From Jiella avicenniae (lineage in GTDB: Bacteria > Pseudomonadota > Alphaproteobacteria > Rhizobiales > Rhizobiaceae), in assembly GCF_021390325.1 (NCBI RefSeq), contig NZ_JAJUWU010000010.1:124001-188000 (forward strand): a DNA stretch of 64,000 bases, in the 5' to 3' direction. Within the stretch, counting starts at the first letter, position 1. The number at the start of each line of letters is the position of its first letter. The position numbers and the translations under genes were made by a program. Positions 52,657-61,174 of this stretch are shown in pieces. The notes beneath the pieces are model-generated. The model did no database searches, was not told where the DNA came from, and was given only the letters and a program-made list of their open reading frames with translations.

Positions 52657-53820
52657 TCAACCGCGCAGCTTCGCCAACAGGGTCCGCATGCTCTTCGACA
52701 TCGTTTGGTAAAGGAGCCCGAAGCCGGACATCGGCGCGGCGTGAACCAGGCCCCGGCCTTCGGCGAGGGCCGCCAGGTTGTCGGCGAAGCGGGCGAGCAG
52801 CCTGTCGACGACGTCGGCGACGATGGCCGGGCGGCCGAATTGCGACAGCGGCCCTTTCAGCCGGTAGACGAGGGCGACGACGAGGACACTCTTCTTCTGC
52901 TGCTGGCCGGCCTCGACGGCAAAGCGCATCTCGCCTTCGCCCTGCGAACGGCTGACGGGGTCGCCGCCGGCGCCGCGGACACGGCCGGACCGGCGCGCGT
53001 CGTCGTAGGCGACGAGGGCGCGGCCCCGGAAGTTGGCCCGCATGGGCCCGATCGCGACGGTGAAGCTTCCCGTCACCGGCGCGTCGGGCGAGCCCGACGG
53101 CGTTTCCAGTGCGGCGCCCGGCAGGCAGCCGACCACGCTCTCGAAATCCTGAAGCAGCGCCCAGAGCCGGTCCGGCGCGATGTCCAGAGCCAGCCGCCTC
53201 TCCAGGGACACCCCACCGTCGATCCGCTCGGGGATCGGCAGCGACGTGGCGAAGGAGGTTTCCGCTGTCCTGGCAGGCGCTTTGACAGGTGCGGTCGATG
53301 GCTCCCCGTCGTCCTTGGAGCGAAGTGCCGGCCGTTCCCGCGGCTGCAGCGAGGCGGGCGTCGGGTCGGCGAGGACGTCCGCGATGGCCGCGACGATGCC
53401 GGCATAGCCGGTGCAGCGGCAGAGATTGCCGGCGAGTTCCTCGCGGATGCGCGCCTCGTCGGCCTCCGGCAGCCGGCACACGATGTCGTAGGCGGTGGTC
53501 AGCATCCCCGGCGTGCAGAAGCCGCACTGGAGTGCGTGGTGGCGGCTGAAGGCGCCGCGCAGCCGCGTCATCAGCGGATCCTCGCCGAAGCCTTCCACCG
53601 TCTGCACCTCGGCGCCGTCGCATGTTGCCGCGAAGGTCAGGCAGGAGCGCACCGGCCGGCCGTCGACCATCAGCGTGCAGGCGCCGCACACCCCGTGTTC
53701 GCAGCCGAGATGGGTTCCCGTCAGGAGAAGATCCTCGCGCAGGAAATCGGCGAGATGGGTGCGCGGCTCGACCTCGGCGGCATGGCGTCGGCCATTGACG
53801 GTCAGGGAAATGGCGGTCAC
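52657..53820 (-). CDS. Molybdenum hydroxylase [2Fe-2S] subunit fused to a CoxG/SRPBCC domain
   Basis: This 387-residue protein joins two modules. Residues 1-160 are the two-cluster iron-sulphur subunit of xanthine-dehydrogenase-family enzymes: GTHLGCEHGVCGACTLMVDG (plant-type cluster) and LQCGFCTPGMLTTAYDIVCR with GNLCRCTGYAGIV (second cluster). A Pro/Ala-rich linker follows, then at about 215-350 a CoxG-like SRPBCC domain (DRLWALLQDFESVVGCLPGA). CoxG helps recruit or mature CO dehydrogenase at the membrane. The usual state is two genes. The start is GTG at 53820 overlapping the FAD subunit stop as GTGA. Confidence 0.9.
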   Translation of the reverse strand: MTAISLTVNGRRHAAEVEPRTHLADFLREDLLLTGTHLGCEHGVCGACTLMVDGRPVRSCLTFAATCDGAEVQTVEGFGEDPLMTRLRGAFSRHHALQCGFCTPGMLTTAYDIVCRLPEADEARIREELAGNLCRCTGYAGIVAAIADVLADPTPASLQPRERPALRSKDDGEPSTAPVKAPARTAETSFATSLPIPERIDGGVSLERRLALDIAPDRLWALLQDFESVVGCLPGAALETPSGSPDAPVTGSFTVAIGPMRANFRGRALVAYDDARRSGRVRGAGGDPVSRSQGEGEMRFAVEAGQQQKKSVLVVALVYRLKGPLSQFGRPAIVADVVDRLLARFADNLAALAEGRGLVHAAPMSGFGLLYQTMSKSMRTLLAKLRG

Positions 53821-54647
53821 GACGGCATGTCCTCGTCTTTCGGTGCCGTCGCCGCGAGGCAGGCGCGGCGGACCGCGGCTGCGTGCAGCGCCAGGGTCGC
53901 CGGCGGGTTCGGCGCGGTGAGGCGCTTTAGCAGCGGCAGGACGGTCTCGGGATCGGCGAGAGCCGCCTGCGGATCGTCGAGGACGATCGGCGCCCGCTCG
54001 ATCGCGCCGACGACGATGCGGGTCTCGCCACGCTCGGCGTCGATCAGCACGGCGGCGCTGGCCTTGGCGAACTCGCCGGCCTTCTGGGCGAATTTCCAAT
54101 AGCCCCAGCGGGCGCCGGGGAGTCGTTTGCGCAAGCGGATGCCGGTGAGGACGTCGGCGGGTTCGAGCGCCGTCGACAGCGGCCCCCGGATGAAGTCGGT
54201 CATCGGCAGCGTTTTCGCACCATCCGGGCCGGCGATCACCACCTCGGCGCCGAGCGCGGTCAGCGTCACCACCCAGTCGGCGGCCGGATCGGCATGAGCG
54301 AGGCTTCCGCCGATCGTGCCGCGATTGCGCACGGCGCGATAGGCGATGCCGCGCGCGATGGCCGGCAACCAGCCCGGCGTCGCGTCGGCGACGTCGCCGT
54401 CCTCGAATTCGGCGTGGCGCAAAGCCGCACCGTAAAGCAGCGTGTCGCCCTCGTCGGTGACGCTTCGCAGATCGCCGGCGCGCGACAGGTCGACGAGCTG
54501 GCCCGGCCGGGCGAGCCGGAGGTTGAGCATCGGCCCGAGCGACTGGCCGCCGGCGAGGATCTTCGCCGCCCCGCCACCCGCGACGAGCTGCTGCCGTGCA
54601 TCCGCGGAGGAGGTGGCCGCAGAATAGTCGAAGGGCGCCGGCTTCAT
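53817..54647 (-). CDS. Molybdenum hydroxylase FAD-binding subunit (CoxM-like)
   Basis: This 276-residue protein is the flavin-binding medium subunit. FAD motifs are AKILAGGQSLGPMLNLRLAR and the second loop TIGGSLAHADPAADWVVTLT, as in CoxM. The N-terminus MKPAPFDYSAATSSADARQQ is typical. ATG at 54647 overlaps the large-subunit stop as ATGA. It passes electrons between the iron-sulphur subunit and the final acceptor. Confidence 0.93.
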   Translation of the reverse strand: MKPAPFDYSAATSSADARQQLVAGGGAAKILAGGQSLGPMLNLRLARPGQLVDLSRAGDLRSVTDEGDTLLYGAALRHAEFEDGDVADATPGWLPAIARGIAYRAVRNRGTIGGSLAHADPAADWVVTLTALGAEVVIAGPDGAKTLPMTDFIRGPLSTALEPADVLTGIRLRKRLPGARWGYWKFAQKAGEFAKASAAVLIDAERGETRIVVGAIERAPIVLDDPQAALADPETVLPLLKRLTAPNPPATLALHAAAVRRACLAATAPKDEDMPS

Positions 54648-57007
54648 GTTCCCTGTCCCTTCCGCTCGGCAATGGCGCGCAACACCCGTTCCGGCTTGAT
54701 CGGCACTTCGCCGATGCTGACGCCGAGATCGGCGAGCGCGTCGTTCACGGCATTGGCGATGGCGGCGGGCGGGCCGATGGCGCCGGATTCGCCGATGCCC
54801 TTCTGGCCGAAGCGGGTCAGCGGCGACGGCGATTCCATGTGTTGGATGCGGATCGCCGGGATCTCGGCGGCCCCCGGCAGGTGGTAGTCGGCGAACGTCG
54901 CGGCCATGGGCTGGCCGGAGGCGTCGAAGGCCATCTCCTCGTAGAGCGCCGTCCCGATCCCCTGTGCCGCCCCGCCGAAAACCTGGCCGTCGACGACCAT
55001 CGGATTGATCATCACGCCGGCATCCTCGACGATCACGTAGTCGAGCAGCCGCACCGAGCCGGTCTCCGCATCGAGCGAGACGACGACCGCGTGGCAGGCA
55101 TAGGAGAAGGTGCCGGTGTCGCGGGCCGGCTTGTAGGCCTCGGTGACTTCGAGGCCGGCGAGCTCGGCGCCTGCGGGCAGATGCTGCGGGCCGAGATACC
55201 AGAGGCGGCCGATCTCGGCGAGGGAGACTTCGCCCTGGCCGTTGACGGTGCGGGCCATGCCGCCGGCAAAGACGATCTCGCCGGCCGGCACCTGCAGGAG
55301 ATGGCCGGCGATCGTCTTGATGCGTTCGCCGAGCCTGGCGGTCGCGGCGGCCACCGCACCGCCGGCCATGACCGCGCAGCGCGAACCCCAGGTTCCGGTG
55401 GAATAGGGCGTCAGCGCCGTGTCGCCGTGAACGAGGCGCACCCGGGCGATCGGCACGCCGAGCTGCTCGTGGGCGATCTGGGCGAGCGTCGTCTCGAGGC
55501 TCTGACCATGGCTCTGGACGCCGACGCGGAGTTCCAGCCCACCATCGGGGGTGAGTCGGGCGCTCGCCTGTTCGGCGCCCGGCACCATCGGGATGCCCCA
55601 GCCGGCATAGACGGACGTGCCGTGGGCGCCCTGTTCGCAGAAGATCGAAAAGCCGACGCCGACGCGCTCGCCGGCCTTCTGCCGCGCTCTGACGGCAGGA
55701 ACGTCGATCGCTTCGACGGCGCGCCTGAGGGCCTCGGGATAATCGCCGCTGTCGAAATATTTGCCCGTGATGTTGGTGAAGGGCATGGCCTCGGGCGGCA
55801 CGAGGTTCTTCGCCCGGATCGCATGCGGCTCGATGCCGAGTTCACGGGCGAGCGCGTCCATCATCAGCTCCATGGCGAAGCAGACGCCGGTGCGCGCCAC
55901 GCCCCGATAGGGCAGGATGGCCGGCTTGTTGGTCGCCACAGACCAGGTGCGGCAGCGATAGCCGGCCATGCGGTAGGGGCCGGGCAGGATGCTGGCGACC
56001 TGCGCCGCCTCGAGGCAGGCGGAGAACGGATAGATCGAATAGGCGCCGGAATCGACGATCGCCTCGCAGTCGACGGCGAGCAACGTGCCGTCGGCGGCCG
56101 CATAGCCGGTGATCTCGTAGTGGTGCTCGCGGCAGTTGGCGTTGCCGGTCAGATGCTCGCGGCGATCCTCGATCCAGCGCACCGGCCGGCGCAGCGTCAT
56201 CGCCGCGAAGGCGACGAACACCTCCTCGCTGGACAGGATGCCCTTGTATCCGAAGCCGCCGCCGACATCCGGCGGGATCACCCGCACCTTCTCATGGGCG
56301 AGGCCGAGGCATTCGCAAAGCCCGGTGCGCACGATATGCGGCATCTGCGTCGCGGTGTAGACGACGAGTTGCTCGGCCTGATTGTCCCAAGTGGCGACGA
56401 CGCCCCGCCCTTCCATCGGCGCCATGCACTGGCGCGAGGTGCGGTAGGTCCGCTTCACAATCGCCGCTGCGCCGGCGATGGCGGCGTCGAAGCCATAGTC
56501 GACGGCGGTTTCCAGAAAGACGTTCTCGTCCCAGTGCTCGTGGACGAGGGGCATCTCGGCGTCGCGCGCCGTGGTCATCTCATGGATGGCGGGAAGTTCT
56601 TCCAGATCGACGATCACCGCGTCGGCGAGATCCTCGGCCTTCGCACGGGAGGTCGCGAGGCAGGCGGCGATGGCTTCGCCGACATGGCGGACCTTGGTTT
56701 CGGCGAGGATCGGCTGCACCGAGGAGCGAAAGCCGGGGAGGCCGGAATCGGCCCGAATGCCCTTCACGCCGGCGAGGTCGGCGGCGACGAAGACGTCTTC
56801 CCGGCCGTCCTCCGGCTTGGTGATCGCGCCGATGCGGGCATGGGCGAGGGGGCTGCGGACGAAGGCGACGTCCAGCATTCCGGGGAGCTTGATGTCGGCG
56901 ACGAAGCGTCCCCGGCCGGACAGGTAGCGCTCGTCCTCGAGCCGCAGGGCGGAGGCCCCGACTCCCTGCGCCGATTTCGCCCGCGCGTCGTTCAAGCTGT
57001 CATCCAT
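54644..57007 (-). CDS. Molybdenum hydroxylase large subunit (xanthine dehydrogenase/CO dehydrogenase family)
   Basis: This 787-residue subunit binds the molybdopterin-cytosine dinucleotide cofactor. It shows the N-terminal ALRLEDERYLSGRGRFVADI, the cofactor segments VGGGFGYKG and TGTWGSRCAVMAGGAV, and the C-terminal FGQKGIGESGAIGPPAAIAN with its catalytic Glu. The loop that reads AYRCSFR in CO dehydrogenases and YRGAGRPE in many form II enzymes here reads YRGVARTGVCFAME, so it is not a true CO dehydrogenase and the substrate, probably an aldehyde or N-heterocycle, is unknown. Start ATG at 57007 (or 57013), with CGAGG upstream; a longer frame to 57172 adds an Arg-rich stretch without similarity. 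Confidence 0.9.
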   Translation of the reverse strand: MDDSLNDARAKSAQGVGASALRLEDERYLSGRGRFVADIKLPGMLDVAFVRSPLAHARIGAITKPEDGREDVFVAADLAGVKGIRADSGLPGFRSSVQPILAETKVRHVGEAIAACLATSRAKAEDLADAVIVDLEELPAIHEMTTARDAEMPLVHEHWDENVFLETAVDYGFDAAIAGAAAIVKRTYRTSRQCMAPMEGRGVVATWDNQAEQLVVYTATQMPHIVRTGLCECLGLAHEKVRVIPPDVGGGFGYKGILSSEEVFVAFAAMTLRRPVRWIEDRREHLTGNANCREHHYEITGYAAADGTLLAVDCEAIVDSGAYSIYPFSACLEAAQVASILPGPYRMAGYRCRTWSVATNKPAILPYRGVARTGVCFAMELMMDALARELGIEPHAIRAKNLVPPEAMPFTNITGKYFDSGDYPEALRRAVEAIDVPAVRARQKAGERVGVGFSIFCEQGAHGTSVYAGWGIPMVPGAEQASARLTPDGGLELRVGVQSHGQSLETTLAQIAHEQLGVPIARVRLVHGDTALTPYSTGTWGSRCAVMAGGAVAAATARLGERIKTIAGHLLQVPAGEIVFAGGMARTVNGQGEVSLAEIGRLWYLGPQHLPAGAELAGLEVTEAYKPARDTGTFSYACHAVVVSLDAETGSVRLLDYVIVEDAGVMINPMVVDGQVFGGAAQGIGTALYEEMAFDASGQPMAATFADYHLPGAAEIPAIRIQHMESPSPLTRFGQKGIGESGAIGPPAAIANAVNDALADLGVSIGEVPIKPERVLRAIAERKGQGT

Positions 57008-57183
57008 CCGCATCGACCTCGGACAATCGTGGTGGAAACCGCGTCGGCGACGTCGCTTGCCCCTGGCTCGGCGGGCCCGGCGGGAGTGCATGTAGACCGC
57101 CGCCGTCGCCGGGCACAGCATCGACATCGACGGAACCGACGGCCCCTCGCGGTTCGGACCATCGGCCGTCATGCCAGTTTTTC

Positions 57184-57211
57184 ATTATACTGATGATTGG
57201 TATACTGACAA
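57184..57211 (-). promoter_or_regulatory. Promoter of the molybdenum hydroxylase operon
   Basis: On the minus strand TTGTCA (57206-57211) and a perfect TATAAT (57184-57189) are 16 bp apart. TATACTGA occurs twice in direct orientation on the plus strand (57186-57193 and 57201-57208), spanning both promoter boxes, and may be an operator. Confidence 0.65.
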
Positions 57212-57397
57212 GCAATACGAGTCGCTGCCTCTGCCTTTCGGTCCATGCCCTCGGGAGTGCCCGCGACGCCCATGGTGAGATGGAAGAGGTGCCGGACAGA
57301 TCGTCCGGCAGTGAAGCGACCGGGGCGAGCCCTGCTCCGAGCGGGATCGGCCGGCCCGTTGCGGCGCCGGCGGCGCAGAGTTTCCTCGCGACACGTC

Positions 57398-57426
57398 TTG
57401 TCAGTTTCAGTTTTGAAACTTATGCG
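57398..57426 (+). promoter_or_regulatory. RpiR gene promoter with operator in the spacer
   Basis: TTGTCA (57398-57403) and TATGCG (57421-57426) are 17 bp apart. The spacer contains a perfect inverted repeat GTTTCA-GTTT-TGAAAC (57404-57419). Bound repressor would block the polymerase. Transcription would start at about 57433, next to the ATG at 57434. Confidence 0.6.
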
Positions 57427-57433
57427 ATGGTCC

Positions 57434-58279
57434 ATGAAAACTCTGTCCCAACGCATTCTCGACGTGATCGACGATCTCACCCGCAGCGAGCGCCGTCTGG
57501 CGGAGCTCCTTCTGCAGGATCCCGATACGCTGGTGCTGCTCACCGCCTCCGAGCTCTCCGCCAAGGCCAATGTTTCGAAGGCGACGACGGCGAGGTTCTT
57601 CAGGCGGCTCGGATATCCGAGTTCGAAGACGGCCCAGAAAGAGGCCCGCCAGGCGATCGACGCGCCTCACCGTCGTCCGAAGCTGGACGACAGGCGCTTC
57701 GTCGCGACGAATATCAGCCAGCACCTCGCCACGGAGATGCAGAACCTCGTGCGCTCCGTGGAGCAGATGCGCTCGGACGATCTCAGCGCCGCCACCACCT
57801 TGCTGGCCCGGGGCGAAAAGCTCTGGATCGTCGGTTTCGGGGACAACTATCCGCTCGCCCATTTCGCGCGCTCGCTGCTGATCCGGGTCAAGCCGGACAT
57901 CCGGATGATCCCGATCGGCGGCTTTTCCGTGCCCGAGGAGTTCGCGTCGATCCGGGATACCGACGTCGTCGTCGCGCTCGGCGTCGGCCGCAAGTCGCGC
58001 GGGCTGCGCTCGATCATGCGCTCGGCCAGGGCCGCCGGGGCGGGGGTGATCCTGATCACCGATCAGGCGACGCCCGCCGCCAACGACGCCGCCACCATCA
58101 CTCTGCGGTGCAGGACGCAAGGGGCCAGCGTCTTCGACAGCGTGGTCGCCCCGGTCTCGCTGCTGAGCTTCCTCTGCTCGTCGCTGGCGTTGCGCATCGG
58201 CCAGGACGCGATCGACCGACTGCAGTTCATCGATCGGATCCACGAGGAATGGGGGGAGGTCCTGACGGAAGATCTTTGA
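57434..58279 (+). CDS. RpiR-family transcription regulator
   Basis: This 281-residue protein has an RpiR helix-turn-helix at about residues 1-75 (MKTLSQRILDVIDDLTRSER, LTASELSAKANVSKATTARF, FRRLGYPSSKTAQKEARQAI) and a SIS domain at about 120-250 (KLWIVGFGDNYPLAHFARSL, VVALGVGRKSRGLRSIMRSA). RpiR proteins sense phosphosugars or other small acids through SIS. I chose the ATG at 57434 because it starts at the domain boundary; in-frame ATGs at 57422 and 57245 lie before or within the promoter. It is followed in the same direction by a peptide-type ABC operon that has a similar AT-rich site in its promoter, so it is the likely regulator of that operon. Confidence 0.88.
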   Translation: MKTLSQRILDVIDDLTRSERRLAELLLQDPDTLVLLTASELSAKANVSKATTARFFRRLGYPSSKTAQKEARQAIDAPHRRPKLDDRRFVATNISQHLATEMQNLVRSVEQMRSDDLSAATTLLARGEKLWIVGFGDNYPLAHFARSLLIRVKPDIRMIPIGGFSVPEEFASIRDTDVVVALGVGRKSRGLRSIMRSARAAGAGVILITDQATPAANDAATITLRCRTQGASVFDSVVAPVSLLSFLCSSLALRIGQDAIDRLQFIDRIHEEWGEVLTEDL

Positions 58280-58609
58280 AGCCTTGCCCTGCTGCCGTCT
58301 CCGGAGGAGATGCCGTCAGGATATGACTCCTTTCATGGCCGTTCCTGCGAAAATGCCATCAAAAATGAAAATAATAACGCCTTTTCTGAAACTTTATTGA
58401 CCCGCCAAGCGCGATCGATACTATCCCTCCCATGGCGGATGACCGCATGGCACTGATCGCCGGGCACGGCGTGATGGCCGGGCCATTCGTCCTCGCGTTT
58501 CACTTCGTCAAGTTCGTCCACTTCGTCCGGGGCAGGCGCGCCGCGCTCTGTCGTCCATCCTTCGTGCCCTTTCACCCGGTATCTGCCTTCCTTGAGGAGA
58601 TCACGTCCC
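58280..58609. other. 330-bp gap between the RpiR gene and the second peptide ABC operon
   Basis: Contains an AT-rich stretch at 58350-58400, the promoter at 58397-58424 and a leader of about 180 nt. No gene recognised. Confidence 0.45.
58386..58424 (+). promoter_or_regulatory. Promoter of the second peptide-type ABC operon with RpiR-like site
   Basis: TTGACC (58397-58402) and TACTAT (58419-58424) are 16 bp apart. Just upstream, CTGAAACTTT overlaps the -35 and shares TGAAACTT with the operator of the RpiR gene. Confidence 0.6.
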
Positions 58610-60169
58610 ATGCCCATGCGAACGCGCCTCGGTTCCGCTCTGCTCGCTCTCGTGGCAGGCACCGCCATTCCCGCCACGGCTTCGGCCGGAGACATCGTCT
58701 GGGCCCGCTACGGCGACATCGACACGCTCGATCCGCACCGTGCGACCAGCACGCTGTCGCTCCAGGTCTGGAGCCTGATCTACGACACGCTGCTCGCGAC
58801 GGACAAGGACGGCAAGCCGGTGCCCAACCTCGCCGAATCCTGGGAAGCCAGCCCGGACGGCACCGAATATACCTTCAAGCTGCATGAAGGGGCCGTCTGC
58901 CACGACGGAACGCCGCTCGATGCGAACGACGTGAAATACACCGTCGATCGGGCCTTCGACGAGACGAACCCGAGCGTCACCAAGGCGAGCTGGGGTCCGA
59001 TCGAAAAGGTCGAGGTCGTCGATCCGACGACGGTGAAGTTCACTCTCGAAAAGCCTTTCGTCGCGCTGATCCCCTTCCTAGCCGACAGCTTCTCCTCGAT
59101 CATCTGCAATTCCAACGAGGGCAAGGACGGCTTTGGCACCAGCGTCGCCATCGGCTCCGGCCCCTGGAAATTCGCCAGCTGGACCAAGGGCGACCAGATC
59201 GTTCTCGAAAAGAACCCGGACTACAAGAACTTCGGCAAGCTCGCCGACAATCCCGGCGCGCCCTACGAGGATCGCCTGCTGATCACGACGGTGCCCGAGC
59301 CGCAGGCGCGGCTGGCCGGCCTCAAGACCGGGGCGATCGACGTCGCCGAGCCGCCGCTCGACGACGTGGCGATGCTGAAGGAGTCTGGCGACCTCGACGT
59401 CGTCACGGCCGAGAACACCGGCCAGAACGTGTTCTTCGAATTCGCCGTGCACCGGCCGCCCTTCGACGACGTGCGGGCGCGCCAGGCGGTCGCCTACGCC
59501 ACCGATCCGGAAGCCGCGATCAGCCTGATCTACGGCGATCTGTCGATGCCCGAACAGTGCCCGATCTCGCGCGGCGTCTTCGGCAACGACCAGGAGTTCT
59601 GTGCGAAACACCGGCCGCAATACGATCCCGAAAAGGCCACCGAGCTTCTGGGCGAGATGGGCTACGCACCGGACAAGCCGCTCGAAGTCAATCTCCTGGT
59701 CTGGACCGGCGGCAAGCGCGACAAGCTCGCCGAGGTCTTCCAGGCGCAGCTCGCCGCGGTCGGGATCAAGGCCGACATCCAGATGATGGACATCGGCACG
59801 ATGAATGCCCGCGTGCGCCAGGAGAACGAGAACCCCGAGGGCAAGGGCTCCATGGATATGATGACCTGGTCCTGGTACGACCCGGACATCCTCTACGCCC
59901 TGTGGCATTCGCCCGGCGCCTATCGCGGCTACACCTCGCCGGAACTCGACGCGATGCTGGAAAAGACCCGCGTCCTCACCGATCAGGACGAGCGCAGGAA
60001 GGCGGTCGAGGACGTCATGGCCCATCTCCTGGAAAAGGCAATCCACGTGCCGCTCTACACGCCCGGCTGGGAATGGGTCTTCGCGGTCCGGCCCGAGGTC
60101 GAGGGCTTCAAGGTCGCTCCCTTCGTCTATCCGATCTTCAGCGACGTGAAGATCGCCGACAAGGACTGA
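58610..60169 (+). CDS. Peptide-type ABC transporter substrate-binding protein 2
   Basis: This 519-residue family 5 binding protein starts with a Sec signal peptide (MPMRTRLGSALLALVAGTAI, cleavage probably after TASA). The mature part has DIDTLDPHRATSTLSLQVWS, LAESWEASPDGTEYTFKLHE, HDGTPLDANDVKYTVDRAFD and AIGSGPWKFASWTKGDQIVL. The ATG at 58610 has GAGGAG 11 nt upstream; 58616 is also possible. It heads a complete importer operon. Unlike the first peptide system its signal is Sec-type and its promoter is sigma-70-like. Confidence 0.92.
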   Translation: MPMRTRLGSALLALVAGTAIPATASAGDIVWARYGDIDTLDPHRATSTLSLQVWSLIYDTLLATDKDGKPVPNLAESWEASPDGTEYTFKLHEGAVCHDGTPLDANDVKYTVDRAFDETNPSVTKASWGPIEKVEVVDPTTVKFTLEKPFVALIPFLADSFSSIICNSNEGKDGFGTSVAIGSGPWKFASWTKGDQIVLEKNPDYKNFGKLADNPGAPYEDRLLITTVPEPQARLAGLKTGAIDVAEPPLDDVAMLKESGDLDVVTAENTGQNVFFEFAVHRPPFDDVRARQAVAYATDPEAAISLIYGDLSMPEQCPISRGVFGNDQEFCAKHRPQYDPEKATELLGEMGYAPDKPLEVNLLVWTGGKRDKLAEVFQAQLAAVGIKADIQMMDIGTMNARVRQENENPEGKGSMDMMTWSWYDPDILYALWHSPGAYRGYTSPELDAMLEKTRVLTDQDERRKAVEDVMAHLLEKAIHVPLYTPGWEWVFAVRPEVEGFKVAPFVYPIFSDVKIADKD

Positions 60170-60247
60170 TCCTGCGTATCGGTCACCGACCGAAAGGCCG
60201 GGGCGGCGCTTCGCCCCGGTCTCGCCGCTCAGCAAGAGGCTCGAACG

Positions 60248-61171
60248 ATGCTGCGGTTTCTCGGCCAGAGAGCGGCGATGGGGCTCCTGACGATCTTCGT
60301 CACCACCATTGCCGTCACGCTCCTGATCCATCTCGTGCCCGGAGATCCGGTCGAGATCATGTACGCCCAGAGCCAGGGGACGACCCCCGAGCAGATCGAG
60401 GCGATGCGCTCCAGCCTCGGCCTCGACCAGCCGATCCCGGTCCAGTATCTCCACTTCGTCGGTCGGCTTCTGCAGGGTGATCTCGGCGTCACCATCCGCG
60501 GGCAGCAGTCCGTCGCCCAGCTGCTCCTCCAGCGCCTGCCGAACACGCTGGCGCTCGCCGCCCTCGCCATGGCGATCGCGACCCTGATCGGCATGCCGCT
60601 CGGCTTCCTCGCGGCCTACAAGCGCGGTACGCTGCTCGACGGCGTGCTGATGGTGACGGCGATCGCCGGGATCTCTATCCCGCATTTCTGGCTCGGCCTT
60701 CTGCTGCTCTTTTGGCTCGCCGTCGATCTCGGCATTCTGCCGGTGGCCGGCAGCGGTCCGCTCAACATCGTCCTGCCGGCGTTGACGCTCGGCCTCTCCA
60801 ACGCCGCCATCGTCGCGCGCATGACGCGCTCGGCGATGATCGACGTGATGAGCCAGGACTTCATCCGCACGGCCCATGCCAAGGGCCTGCCCAAGAGCCG
60901 GGTGCTGCGTCGCCATGTCCTGCGCGCCGGCCTCGTCCCGGTGGTGACGGTCATGGGGCTGCAGTTCGCCTTCATGATGGGCGGGGCGATCGTGGTCGAG
61001 AACATCTTCGCCTGGAACGGCATCGGCCGCCTCGCCCTCGAGGCGATCTTCCAGCGCGACTACCCGGTGATCCAGGGCTTCATCCTCGTCTTCGCCACGA
61101 CCGTCGTCGTCGTGATGCTGGCCCTCGACGCCGTCTATGCGCTTCTCGATCCGCGCATCCGGAGAAGCTGA
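60248..61171 (+). CDS. Peptide-type ABC transporter permease 2 (DppB-like)
   Basis: This 307-residue permease shows LTIFVTTIAVTLLIHLVPGD, SSLGLDQPIPVQYLHFVGRL, LGVTIRGQ and the coupling loop FIRTAHAKGLPKSRVLRRHV, then ENIFAWNGIGRLALEAIFQR. ATG at 60248. The gap of 78 bp after the binding-protein gene holds no clear terminator. Confidence 0.93.
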   Translation: MLRFLGQRAAMGLLTIFVTTIAVTLLIHLVPGDPVEIMYAQSQGTTPEQIEAMRSSLGLDQPIPVQYLHFVGRLLQGDLGVTIRGQQSVAQLLLQRLPNTLALAALAMAIATLIGMPLGFLAAYKRGTLLDGVLMVTAIAGISIPHFWLGLLLLFWLAVDLGILPVAGSGPLNIVLPALTLGLSNAAIVARMTRSAMIDVMSQDFIRTAHAKGLPKSRVLRRHVLRAGLVPVVTVMGLQFAFMMGGAIVVENIFAWNGIGRLALEAIFQRDYPVIQGFILVFATTVVVVMLALDAVYALLDPRIRRS

Positions 61172-61174
61172 GCC

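Larger units (their letters stand above)
57008..57433. other. 426-bp divergent gap between the molybdenum hydroxylase and RpiR genes
   Basis: No gene is supported. It holds the minus-strand promoter at 57184-57211 for the hydroxylase operon and the plus-strand promoter/operator at 57398-57426 for the RpiR gene. The hydroxylase leader would be about 165 nt. Confidence 0.5.

Noticed and set aside
54644-57007. Carbon monoxide dehydrogenase (CoxL form I)
   Set aside because: The AYRCSFR active-site loop is absent, so CO oxidation is not supported despite the CoxM/CoxS/CoxG-like partners.
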